A stretch of DNA of 64,000 bases from Magnolia sinica (Eukaryota; Streptophyta; Magnoliopsida; Magnoliales; Magnoliaceae), in NCBI RefSeq assembly GCF_029962835.1, contig NC_080588.1:49459001-49523000 (forward strand), in the 5' to 3' direction. Made by a program: the position numbers and the translations under genes. Below the pieces are notes generated by a model, which was not told where the DNA came from, did no database searches, and worked only from the letters and a program-made list of their open reading frames with translations. Below, piece after piece: positions 47,100 through 58,156 of this stretch (the first letter of the stretch is position 1; the number at the start of each line of letters is the position of its first letter).

Positions 47100-48440
47100 A
47101 AGGTTCCATCTTATCAAGCTGGGCTTAGCATCATTCTTAGAAAGAAGCTACTTAAGTGATGCATGATCAGTGTAGATGATGATCTTGAATCTAATCAAGT
47201 AGGACCTAAATTTGTCCAGAGTGAATACTACAGCTAAAAGTTCCTTTTTTGTAGTAGAATAATTCACTTGGGCATGATTTAGGGTTCTACTTGCATTGTG
47301 AATGACGTAAGGCTTCTTTTCTTTTCTCTGGCCTAACACTGCTCCAATAGTATAGTCAGACCCATCACACATGATCCCAAAAGGGATGCTCCAATCAGGC
47401 GGCTGCATGATAGATGCGGTGGTCAACATGCCTTTAAGCTTAGAAAAAGCTTCCCGACATTGCTCAGTCCACCTATATGGTATATCCTTTTGAAGTAGAT
47501 TGCACAGAGGACGAGAGAGGTGACTAAAGTCCTTTAGGAATCTTCTATAAAATTCAGCGTGTCGTAAGAAGGATAGCACATTTCGTATGCTCCTGGGTGG
47601 AGGTAGGTTAGAGATGAGATCAATTTTAGCCTTATTTACATCTATTCCCTTGTACAAGATGATATGTCTAAGAACAATTCCTTTACAATCCATGAAATGG
47701 CACTTCTCTTAATTTAGTATCAAATCCTTTTCTTCACATTGCTTCAGCACATTTTTCAAATTATCCAAACATTCGCTGAAGGATGGACCAAAGACAGAGA
47801 AGTCGTCCATGAAGACCTCTAAATATTGCCCCACTATATAAAAAAATACTCAACATGCATCACTGAAAAGTGGTGGGGGCATTACACAGTCCGAATGACA
47901 TCATTCGGTAAGCAAAGGTGCCAAAGGGACATGTGAAAGTGGTTTTTTCTTGATCTTCAAGGTTTATCTCTATCTGATTGTAGCCTAAATATCCGTCGAG
48001 GAAGCAATATAGGAGTGACCAGATAGCCTTTCTAAAATTTAATCAATGAAGGGTAATGGAAAGTGGTCCTTCCTTGTGATGGTATTCAACTTTCTGTAGT
48101 TAATGCACATTCTCCAACCAGTAATGACTTTAGTTGGCAAAAGTTCATTTTTGGCATTAGCTACGATGGTGATTCAGGGCATCTTAGGAACCACTTGAGT
48201 TAGATCACCCATTGACTATCCGATATAGGGTATATGACACCTACATCCAATAGCTTAAGAACCTCGGCCTTAACCACTTCTTTCATATTGGGATTTAATC
48301 TATGTTGTGGTTGTCGGGAGGTCTTTGCATTATCCTCAAGATGAATATGCTGTGTACAAATTAAAGGGTTAATTCCCTTGAAGTCTGTAATTAACCATCC
48401 AAGGGCTCCTTTGTGCTCAATGAGAGTAGAGATAAGCATA
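47100..48440 (-). pseudogene. pol: pol: reverse transcriptase and RNase H, degenerate
   Basis: The RT start is at 48439 (ALGWLITDFKGINP, CTQHIHLEDNAKTSRQPQHRLNP). A broken middle follows. The polymerase motif VFMDDFSVFG at about 47802-47813 keeps both catalytic aspartates. Downstream are the connection (CKGIVLRHIILYKGI, NVLSFLRHAEFYRRFLKDFS) and RNase H (CDGSDYTIGAVLGQR, TTKKELLAVVFTLDKFRSYL, IYTDHASLK). The frame 47148-47693 is intact for 181 codons, while 47694-48200 is shifted and stopped. This copy is less altered at the active site than the chromovirus at 25301. Confidence 0.9.
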
Positions 48441-48534
48441 CTCTCCTATTTTTGCTCAAGGTGGGAAGAAATCACCATCGGGTATGTCTCATCTTGACCT
48501 AAATAGGCATATTTTAAATCAAAGGGTAATGGTT

Positions 48535-49260
48535 TTAAGTTAAGCTTCCACGCTTTGAAGCTAAACGGTAGAGCATTACATTAGTTTGGGGCAATTTTTC
48601 AAATTGTAGCCTCCACCAGTTAACTTCAAGTACCGGCATAGTATTAAGCATGACACCCATCTCCCTAATCATGTCATCATCTATATTATGGGAGTGGGCC
48701 AAGTATGTCTCCAGAGGGTCAGAGTATAAAGTTAGGATTGCTCTATCTTCCACGAAAGAATCAATCATATTAATGTCATGGGCATCGTCATTATCCTCTA
48801 CCTCTTTGCGCATATTGAAAAAGATATTAAGCTCCAATACTAAATTTTTAAAAGATAAGTTCATGACTTCATTCCTACAATTAATGATTGCATTTAATGT
48901 AGCAAAAAATGGGCTACCAAGAATGATAGAAATTTGAGTGCTCATCTCTATGATGGGTTAAGTATCTAGGACAATAAAATCTACTGGATAGTATAATTTG
49001 TCAACTTGGACCAACACATCCTCGATATCCCTCTCCGTACATGAATTAAGCGATTGACAAGTTGTAATACGGTCCAGGTGGATTTTAATTCACCCAGACC
49101 CAGTTGTTCATAGACCGAGTAAGGAATCAGATTTACACTCGCTCCTAAGTCAAGAAGTGTGTTCTCAATCCGGTAGTTCCCAATTACAAAAGTGATGGTT
49201 GGGATACCGGGATCTTTGTATTTTTATGGCACATCTTACTTTAAGATGGCACTCACTTTT
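48535..49260 (-). pseudogene. pol: pol: aspartic protease region, degenerate
   Basis: QISIILGSPFFATLNAIINCRN, NLSFKNLVLELNIFF and an acidic spacer match the post-catalytic protease segment of Tat/Athila-type elements. The plus-strand derivative at 54043-54408 has the same segment (PIILGRPFLATSNAIINCRN). The catalytic D-S/T-G part lies to the right, near 49130, in a different frame. Confidence 0.8.
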
Positions 49261-49904
49261 TCTGTTAAAAAGATTTTCTTTTGAATATTTTACCATCTTT
49301 TAGTCGTATATAAATCTTTCAGAAATTTGGCATATGAAGGTATTTGTTTAACGGCATCTAGTAGAGGAATGTTGACCGTCACTTATTTAAGCACCTCTAG
49401 AATGTCCTGAGAGTTAGAGAGAGGTTTTGGTGCACAACCATTGGGGGAATGACGCAATTGGTTTGCTTTGAAGTTTCAGTTCTAACTCATGTGGTGCATT
49501 GCTAGGTCTATCAGTCTCATCTACTTCTGGGTCCTTAGGCTTTTCAGCCCTTACTGGAATAGATTTGTCAATTATCTTCCCACTCCTAAGAGTGGTGATA
49601 GACTTAGCTTGCTCCATCTGATGTGAAGAGCTTGGGTCACTAATTTCACATTGTGGCTTTGGATTGGGAGAGGTTGAGCTGGAAGCATCCCTTTCCCCTC
49701 AATTGCTAAGTGTCACTCTATTCTTTAAATGGACGATGCAAGCATTTCCATTGTTGATTTGATATCCTGGTTGAATAGCTCTTAATCTTGAATGTGCTTT
49801 AGTACCGGGTCCTCTTGAGGTTTTCTTTGATCCAAAATTTGGTCAAAGATCCCTTGAGGAGTAACAGTTTGTCCATTCCTCCAACTGAAATTTAAATGGT
49901 TTCT
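49261..49904 (-). other. gag-protease linker, degenerate
   Basis: Broken frames such as ITTLRSGKIIDK (a TLRSGK-type motif typical of the gag-protease junction of these elements) and RNHLNFSWRNGQ. It has no independent gene. Confidence 0.6.
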
Positions 49905-51053
49905 CTAGCCAGAGTTGAATGTGTTTGAGGTGGTTCCTTTGAAAGGCCTCTGGTAATTGTTTACGACATTGGATTGCTCATTCAAAATTTCTTGAAAATC
50001 AGGTATTGTTGGACAATTTTCAGTTGTATGAACATTGCAAGCACAAATACCACAAACAGTTTCCTTAGCCTGATCCTTCTTGAGTTTCATGGCCTCGAGT
50101 TTCCTTGTGAGACTAGCCACTTTAGCATTTATATCGTCTTCCGCTTTCAACAAGTATATTCCACCTCTCTCCTTTGATTGAGTAGGCTTAGACATGGTGT
50201 TTGGTCTTGGGGAGATGTCCCATGATTGTGTATATTCAGTAAGTTTATCAAAATAATCCCACACATCATTAACATCTTTGTTCATAAATTCCCCATTGTA
50301 CATTGTCTCGACCATTTAGCGCATGAAAGATGTCAGTCCATCGTAGAATAAACTTGTTATGTGCCACATTTCAAAACCATGTTGTGGCCATGAACTAACG
50401 AGATTCTTGAACCGCTCCCAACATTAGAAGAATGTTTCATCTTCCTTTTGGGCGAAGTTCATGATTGACTTTCTAAGGGTGTTCATTTTATGATATGGGA
50501 AGAATTTCTTTATGAACTCCCTTGTCATGTAGTTCCATTTGCCAATAGATCGTGGACGTAGTGAGTGCAACCACGTCTTAACTTTCTCTTTCAAGGAGAA
50601 GGAAAAATGTTTCAGCCTGACCGTGTCCTCAGACACGTTAGGAAAATATAAAGTGGTTATAATCTCATCAAACTCTTTCATGCATTAATATAGGCTTTCA
50701 GATTCAAGTCCATGAAACTTTGGAAGGAGTTGAATCACTCCTGGCTTGATATCCATGTTTCTTTTATTTTTTGGAAAAACCATACAGGAAGGTGTGCTCA
50801 CCCCTGCCGGTTGTAAATAATCTCGTAAGGTACGAGGCGGGGGTGCTTGATGCACCTCATTCTCATCCTGAACTTCCTCAACCAGAGGTTGAGGATGGAT
50901 TGTAGGTTAATTGGCCGGTTGATTGACAACCATCACTTCCATTGACTCTGAGGATCTCAAGTGGCGTCTAATCTTGTGATGAATAGGTAACCCTTCGACC
51001 AATCTTCCTTCACTTAAGAGGCGTCTAGTGTGGTCACAAACCCACTTGGGCAT
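49905..51053 (-). pseudogene. gag: gag (Tat/Athila-like Ty3), degenerate
   Basis: One minus-strand frame from ATG 51053 (MPKWVCDHTRRLLSEG) to about 49905 is broken by a few stops (near 50908, 50684, 50424 and 50318). It includes a RTLRDYLQP motif, IKPGVIQLLPKFHGLESE, the gag core LKHFSFSLKEKVKTWLHSL and WNYMTREFIKKFFP, and a complete CX2CX4HX4C knuckle, CGICACNVHTTENC. Gag packages the element RNA. Its start lies just after the leader and PBS, giving a conventional 5' organisation on the minus strand. Confidence 0.88.
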
Positions 51054-51313
51054 GAAATACTCTCAACCCTCAAATTAGATTTTAACCTAAAATTTAAGAA
51101 TTGAAATTACAACAAATAAGAATTAAAAGAGAGAGAATTAGAACGATGTTACTAGATAGGAGTTGCTAGGTTAGAATCCTACAAAATAGAAAACAAAGTC
51201 AGTTTCTAAAAAGAAAAGTAGAAAAATTCTTAATCTAAAAATAAAATAGAAAGTTAACCCTAATCTTAACTTAATTCTAAAATTGATTAAATTCAGAAAA
51301 ATGCAACCGCTAG
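51054..51313 (-). other. Leader of the minus-strand Ty3 element
   Basis: An A-rich untranslated stretch with TAGAAA and AGTTTCTAAAAAG repeats, similar to the leader at 37529-38085. Confidence 0.55.
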
Positions 51314-51337
51314 TCCTTGCCAACGACACCAAAAACT
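51314..51337 (-). promoter_or_regulatory. Primer-binding site, Asp-type, decayed
   Basis: On the minus strand TTTTTGGTGTCGTTGGCAAG follows the LTR end GTGAACA. It is a mutated form of TGGCGCCGTTGCCGGGGA. Confidence 0.8.
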
Positions 51338-52821
51338 TGTTCACAACCCTAAGTGTAGGGTCGCGATGTAGTAATAATCTTAGTAAGATCGAGGTCGAAT
51401 CCACAAGGACTAATCTCCTACATTTCTGAAAGTAACTAGAAGCAGAACTAGAATAAGATCTAAAACTAAATCTGAATAATTGGAAGAGTAATTGTGAGTT
51501 GTTTAATTAAAATTTGTGAATTTAAAAGTGGGAACTAGGGTGCTAAGGATCCACTTGCAGCTATCAAGATGTTTTCTTATTTGATTCAAGGAACACAATT
51601 GGAATTAGAGTCCTATCCTATCCAATTGGAAGATATATTAATAAAATCAAATCTGAACTTTCATTGACCTAATTCTCAATGAAGGAGAATTGTGAGGCTT
51701 GGAAGGGATTCCATCACCCTACCATGCCTAGGAGACGATGGTGAACAACAGGATTTACTGATCCCACAATCTCAAATAAGAAAAGAAGATACTCAAAAAT
51801 ATTTTAGATCTATTATAATTTGAGTCACAACAAACCATTAAAAATTAAAAGTATTCCTTAAATATCAAATTATAATCAAAGAAGTTCAACAAGAGCAAGA
51901 ATCAAAACATGAAAAACATCCCAACATGCTACAAGCTTCACCTCTTAGCCCTAGTTAAGAAGTTTAGCCAACCATAGACATGATTGGATCTAAAATCCTC
52001 AAAGAAAGTATTAAAAGCTAGGAAGAAAGGAAGAAAAAACTCTTGGGAGACAGCTCCACCCATTTTGTTCTGCTCCTCAAAACCCTAGATATCCTTAGAA
52101 GTATTTAGGAAACTCATATTTATAGCCTTGTCCGTGTAAAATCGAAAAACCGCATCAAATTTACGTAGTCCGTGTAACTCTATGTAATGCCTTCGATGTC
52201 ATCGAAGGGATTTGCATCTAGAAGTCGCGCCTTTTCACCTTTCACATTGCGTAACTCTTCTTATCATCGAGCACACCTTCAATGTCATCTAACTGGGCTT
52301 CAATCAACCGAGAATGTGTCCAGAGAGTTCCAGTGAGTTGCTCTAAAAATCCCCAAAAAGATCAATGTCATTGAATTGTCTTCGATGTCATCGAGCAGAT
52401 CTTCGAGTCATCTAACAGTTCCTTGAGCCATCGAAAAATGTCTTCAATTTTTTCAGAGACCAACTTGATTTTCATGTAAAAATTCAATGTCTTCGAACAA
52501 TGGCTTCGATGTTATTAAACTGTGGTTGATGACACAGACAGTGAAGTGAATTCCAACACTTTGTTCTATCGACTTCCTTCCTTCTCCATTTGGTTTTCTT
52601 AAATTTTGGGGTCTTGAAATCTTCAATCTTGGTCTCTAAATATCCACTCTTTGCCTTGGTGTTTCCTAAGCATCAAATCCATGCTTTTAACATTCTTTTC
52701 AATCCAAGCTCTTAGATTCACCTTGCAACGTAAACATGCACAAAATATACCTTCAAGCATTATCATGTTCATAAAACCAAGATATAAATAGGGGAAAATA
52801 TGTAATATTTGACACTCAACA
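51338..52821 (-). mobile_element. 5' LTR of the minus-strand Tat/Athila-like element
   Basis: On the minus strand it starts TGTTGAGTGTCAAATATTAC (52821) and ends GGGTTGTGAACA (51338), 1484 bp. It has a TATA (CTATAAATAT on the minus strand) at about 52116-52125, preceded by the palindrome array at about 52185-52530. The region around 51380 (AGATCGAGGTCGAATCCAC) is the part most conserved with the LTR at 38109. Confidence 0.88.
52185..52530 (-). promoter_or_regulatory. U3 array of CCTTCGATGWCATCGAAGG-type palindromes
   Basis: A 19-bp unit at 52190-52208 is a perfect palindrome except for the centre base. Variants follow: TTCAATGTCATCTAA, CTTCGATGTCATCGAGC, CTTCGAGTCATCTAA, GAGCCATCGAAAA, CTTCGAACAA and CTTCGATGTTATTAAA. 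In the minus sense the array ends about 60 bp before the TATA. Confidence 0.7.
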
Positions 52822-52854
52822 CTAAAATAGGATGACAATGTTAATGCAAGTTTG

Positions 52855-54408
52855 GCAGGTCTCACAAGAAAGGTCGAGACCATGGAATTAAGGAAAGTTA
52901 GTGTTGTCTAACCTAATGACGCCGTTGAGAGCGTATGTGGTATCTGTGAAAGAAATACACACCTAACAAAGGATTGTTCTACAATGCTAGCATTTCAAGA
53001 GGTGTTGCACACTCAAGTGAATGCCATGAACACTTACCAATGCCATTTAGTGCAACAAATTCAAACAGTACACTCCCGTGGGAGAACCATCCAAATTTCA
53101 ATTGGAGGAATGAAGCGATAGTGAATGCAAACAATAATCCCCAAGGGCTATATTCTAGTACACCACAAGTGCCCCCACCGAAGAAAACCATTGAAGATAC
53201 CTTGAATGCATTCATGTAAGGGAAAATGCAATATAACCATACAACCATGCAGGCCATCAATGAGTTGAAAACATCAGTTGTGAAAATTGAGTCACATTTA
53301 AGTGTTAGGGAGAAAGAGACCTTTCTAGCCCAACCTTAGCCTAACCTAAAAGGACAACACGAAGTAAGTAACCCAAGTTCTTTAACCCAACATGTTGAAC
53401 ATTTTAAGCCCGTCATAAGTCTTTAAAGTTGTTGAGTAATTACCAAAGAAGGCTGATGAAACCAAGGAGCCCACCCAATCCACAAGTAATGATAAACCTA
53501 GCGTTGCTCCACATGATAAAGAGCTGGAGCATGAAGACAAACCTGTGGCCCCATTTCTTCAACGGTTAATCTCATCTAAACAATTGGCCAAAATTTAGGA
53601 CATCTTAGAAATTTTTAAACAAGTGAAGATAAACATCCATTGTTGGAGGCCATTAAACAAATTCCATCCTACACCAAATTCCTTAAAGACTTGTGTATGG
53701 TAAAGTGAAAGTTAAAGGTACAAAAGAAGGCATTTCTAACTGAACATGAGAGTGCTATTATTACAAAAATACCCCCCTGAAATATAAAGATCTGGGTTTC
53801 CCTACTATCTCATGCATTATTGGAAGTTTCCAGATTAAAAAAGCATTACTTGATTTAGGGGCGAGTGTGAACCTCACACCTTACTTGGTACTTTAACAAC
53901 TTGTCTTTAGTGAATTGAAACCCACCAAAACAACTCTATAATTAGCCAATCGTTTAGTACGAATATCAAGAGGGGTAGTTGAGGAAGTTTTGGTCCATAT
54001 TGATAAATTTTACTTTTCGATAGACTTTATGGTTCTAGATAAGTGATGAATGTGAGCACTCAAATTCCAATTATTCTTGGCAGACCATTCCTAGCCACAT
54101 CTAATGCCATAATCAATTGTAGGAATTGGGTTCTTGAATTGTCTTTTGGGAACATGATTGTGGAGTTGAATGTGTTCAACATGGCCAAACAACAAGGGAA
54201 TGTTGAGGACATTCAAGAGGTTGACATTATAGATATTATTATGGAGGAAGACCTCTTTACAAACCTTTGCAATGAACCATTAGAAGTCTGTTTGGATCAT
54301 TTTTCTAATTCTGAGGATGATATGATCATAAACATTGTTAATACCTTGAGGGAGCCAAAATTTAAAAAATTAATTGAAGGTGTTCCAATTAAAGAGACCA
54401 AAATCTGA
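52855..54408 (+). pseudogene. gag-protease derivative of a Tat/Athila-like element without pol
   Basis: The sequence begins abruptly inside gag with a complete knuckle, CGICERNTHLTKDC (about 52938-52980), and FQEVLHTQVNAMNTYQCH. Broken linker frames follow, then the protease segment. IPLLDLGASVNL-like text near 53840 is the catalytic region, and 54043-54408 encodes PIILGRPFLATSNAIINCRN and an acidic tail. No RT, RNase H or integrase follows. The same type of protein is on the minus strand at 48535-51053. This is a deletion derivative or non-autonomous relative in the opposite orientation. Confidence 0.82.
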
Positions 54409-55789
54409 TATGGAAATTTATATTATGCAGGAAGTTGAAAATTTGGTGTCTGATTTGCCTGAAGAGAGGCCTAATTCCTAAAGTGAAGTGGTTGAGGATT
54501 TGTTTCACCCTACAATGCTTGAAGGGATGAAGAAGGAACCCAATGAAGAAAATTCTAAAATCTCCCTTTCTGAAAACCATAATACAAGAATGCTCCTAAT
54601 GATTATGTTAATTGTTGAAATTTTATATTAATGGGGCATTGATGTGTTGGACACCGGTTGACACTAACCGATGATGAAAGTGGTTCCAAAGGAGTTTATA
54701 CCTCTGGATTTATCTCTTAGTCAGATGGAGATTTCTCATTTTGATTTTACTACTTTCTTAGGAATAGTTTGCATCCTTAGGATTTATTGTTTTGCCAAGT
54801 TTAGTTAGTTTTTGTTTTGTTCACACCGATTCTTGAAATTTTAAGAACTTATGCATATTCGCTATTTCAGGTACTCTCTACCCACCATTTGATTGGAATT
54901 TAATTGCTTTCATGTTGTTTTATTACATATCTTTCTAACATTGAAGACAATGTATCATTTAGGTTGGGGGTGGGATTTTCCTTGGAAAAATTCTTCAGTT
55001 AGTAATGAATTTTGCTAATTTTGGGCTAAATTTTTTAGTAATTTTTTTTAAGTTTAATTTTTAGAGATTTTAGTGATTTTCAAAGTAATCTAAATATTAA
55101 AATGATAAGGCACTTGTTGATGAGAATTTTTTAAACCTACATTTAGTTGCTTTATAGATTTCAAAGTTGAGTTCGTTTTAGTAATTTTCAGTTGGAAAGT
55201 TTTAAACATTGATGAGTCATAAATTTCACAATTCATATCTATTAGTGCATTGATTTATGTACTTTATTTGTCAATTACGTGAGTCCATCTGTCATATAGT
55301 CGGCTAAGCCCTTGGAAGCTGAAGACTGAAGACACAAGAGGATGTGAAGCATCAAGGAGGAAAGAACATATATATAAGGTGTCTTGCTGACCTTAACCCT
55401 TGAACCAAAACAACCTATACCTCTAAATAATCCTAGGTAAACCCTTAGTGATCATCCCTTAGCCTTAGAAGCCCAATTGGAATATTATAAGTAAGGCTAA
55501 AAGAGGTACAAAGCTGCTGTAAAGATTTCAGTCCAAAACATCAATTTTCGATAGGTTCTAGATCCCATAGAGCAATCCTCGATGTCATCGATCGATCTCG
55601 ATCGAGCGGGATCGAGCGATCAAACGTGCCAAACAATGTCTAGTAAAACCCTTCGATGCCATCAAAGGGGAGTTTGATCAATCGAAGGCATTACTTACTC
55701 GATCGATCGATCTGGCCGTTTGCTGCCTTTTTTTTTTTTTTTACTGTTGGAACTTGGTTCTTATATATGGGGCATTCGGTATTTGGGTC
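54409..55789 (+). mobile_element. 3' untranslated region and truncated LTR of the gag-protease derivative
   Basis: No gene is seen. ACAATGTATCATTTAGG with GTTGGGGGTGGG near 54945-54975 is a PPT-like region typical of these elements. Further right lie a palindrome array (55560-55715) and a TATA (TTATATATGG near 55761). The LTR start could not be fixed. The LTR is cut at 55789 by the minus-strand copia LTR. Confidence 0.55.
55560..55768 (+). promoter_or_regulatory. TCGATGTCATCGA-type array followed by TATA
   Basis: CTCGATGTCATCGATCGATC, ATCGAGCGGGATCGAGCGA, CTTCGATGCCATCAAAGG, ATCGAAGGCATT and CTCGATCGATCGATC lie within 150 bp. A poly-T run and TTATATATGG at 55761 follow. The motif is close to the one in the LTR at 52185. 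Confidence 0.62.
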
Positions 55790-57685
55790 TGAAAAGGCTG
55801 AGCTAAGAGTCCTAGAAGGGGGGTAAATAGAACTACGCCAAATTAAAAAATTAAATGTGGAATTAAACAAATATAAATAAAGATAGCATTAAACAATCCC
55901 ATAAAGCAGAAATGAATAACAACCTAAAATGTATAAATATTGAGAGGTTAATATCGATGTTGTTCTAAGGATAATCTTACACCAAAAACCAATGGCTTAT
56001 GGTAGGACAACCTAATTCCTAGAACATATGTGTATCAAAATCCCAAACCGATACAGAGGAATAAGGAAATAAAAATAGCAAAGAAAGTAAGCTAAGCTAT
56101 TACAACATTCCCACACTTGCATAAAAGATATTACAACATTCTCTACAAAGTCTTAAAAGAATTTATAACATTCATACAAAGCCTCAATAAATCATCAACC
56201 ATAAGACCAGAAATTATAGTGGTTCGCTTGTGTGTACACCAACTGTTTAGGAAAACAGCCACACAACTACTCCACTCCCAATATCCTCACACAGTGGATA
56301 TTGGCGTTCACTATGAAATATGTTTTTCAAGGTTCACCTAAAACTCTTACAATTGTGTCTTTCAAGTGGGCTTACACAATTTAAAACCCCCCACATTCTG
56401 AGTTTTCTAGATCACCTCAGACAAACCAAAAAACAGAGATTTTCCTGGCACAATCTTAAAATCCAAAAAGAAATTTACAGAAATGTAAATAAACTTATCT
56501 GGATATTCTCCTTTAATGAAGCTCGGTAGAACCAATTCGAAGTAGATGTTCAATGTTCACACTCAACTTATAAAAGGGTTCTAAATGATTTTTAGATTAA
56601 ATCACCTTGGGCTAGCTTGATTTGATTTTGATCTCAAGAAAGGGGAAAAACTTAAATCCCTTCTTCAAATAAGATTGGAATAGAGAACTCAAAATCAAAT
56701 GTAAAAAAGCATTAAAATAATCTTAAATACTGACCAATTTGCTTCTCAAACGTGGGAACAAGTTTTCTTGGAGTAGTCACTTGAATATCTTGGAATGGAA
56801 TGAATAACTCTGAAAATCGTCCTCTATTTATAGGCAAAGATACTGTTCACTCGACTAGCCTAAAGGTCAGGTTGACTAGTCGAAGGACCAACAAGAATTT
56901 AAAATTTCAGGCGCGATAAGATAAGATTGATCTTCGACTGATTGAGTGGGCTACACGACCGATCGAGTGGCCTGCACGACCGGTCAAGTGGCCTGCTTGA
57001 CTAGTCGAGTAGGCCCTAGAATGGTTGCTGGACTTTGAGTCGCGCCTACTGGACTGGTCGAGCACTGTTCACTCGATTAGTCGAGCAGTCTTCAGGACTG
57101 GTCGAGGATTCAACAGAAAATTTGAAAAATCACAACAAATCTTAGACTAGTCGAGAAAATTCTTAGACTAGTTGAGCCAGTACTAGGACTAGTCGAACAT
57201 AGGCTAAGACTAGTCAAGAATAAGTCTATAAAAATTATATAATGACCCAAATTAAGTATGCAATTAGTATGACCTAACCTATGGTCAATCTAGGGTCATT
57301 CATACCTTGTAGGTGAAATGTGAACATCGAAACACTGTTCGCTTCGGTAGATAGATTATTAAGAAGTACTTGAAGCTTGTCATCTTGAAGTACTTTGAAG
57401 CTTGACAATGTATATATGAAGATGAGTTTGAACTTGAGACTTGAGTAAAGCACATTGTCATGATATATTTGAAACTTGAAAACTTGATCTCATTCTCAAG
57501 GTTCTTGTTCATGAACTTCTAGATCTTGTACTTGATATGCTTGAACTTGAATTTGAACTTCTTGATCTTGTACTTGAGTGTAGGCAAAGGATGATATAAA
57601 GTTGAGCTACACAAGACACAGATTCCAAGAGGTTTTAGCACTACAAATTTGACAATCATAGGAGCTTAAAAACATAGCACTTACA
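55790..57685 (-). mobile_element. 3' LTR of a second Sirevirus-like copia element (minus strand)
   Basis: On the minus strand it starts TGTAAGTGCTATG (57685) and ends CAGCCTTTTCA (55790), 1896 bp. It is homologous to the LTR at 34427-36307. A strong TATA (TATAAATAG on the minus strand) lies at about 56825-56832. A GAC(T/C)AGTCGAG-type array sits just upstream of it, at about 56850-57215. Confidence 0.88.
56850..57215 (-). promoter_or_regulatory. U3 array of GACTAGTCGA / CGACCGGTCG near-palindromes
   Basis: More than a dozen variants occur, for example CTCGACTAGCC, TTGACTAGTCGAAG, ACGACCGATCGAG, ACGACCGGTCAAG, TTGACTAGTCGAG, GACTGGTCGAG (twice) and GACTAGTCGAA. The array ends within about 20 bp of the TATA at 56825-56832. 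The consensus differs somewhat from the plus-strand sister LTR but keeps CGAC-N2-GTCG symmetry. Confidence 0.72.
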
Positions 57686-57702
57686 ATCTTCCCCTTTATC
57701 AA
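57686..57702 (-). promoter_or_regulatory. Polypurine tract
   Basis: On the minus strand TTGATAAAGGGGAAGAT directly precedes the LTR start at 57685. Confidence 0.85.
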
Positions 57703-58156
57703 ATTTATGACATAACACACTTCATGTAAATAAGATAAGCATAATACGCACAATAAAGAATCATGCACCACCAGTTAAGAAACCAAATAGCAAACCAAAT
57801 ACTCCCCCTCAATATATTACTCCATAGAATTCAAGAGGAGAAATTTAGGAGAAATTAACCACTTCTCATTTGCTACCTAACCACTTCTCCACATTTAACA
57901 TACATCCAATCTATAGAATCTAATATCATAGACATGAAATAGGCATATCAACACACAAATTCTTCCCCTTTTTGTCATAATATGACAAAGGAAAGAACCA
58001 ATAAATGAAGATGGAAACAAAAGAGTAAGAAGTAATGATAGAGAAAGGTCAAGATAACATAAATATAGAAAGATAATCAATTAAACAAGTCCACAATATG
58101 TCCAAGCATATAAAGAAATCCTAGTGTAAAAGTTATTACATATCAGAAGATTAAAA
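57703..58156 (-). other. 3' untranslated region of the second copia copy
   Basis: AT-rich and non-coding, between the extra ORF and the PPT, like 33985-34410 in the sister copy. Confidence 0.55.
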
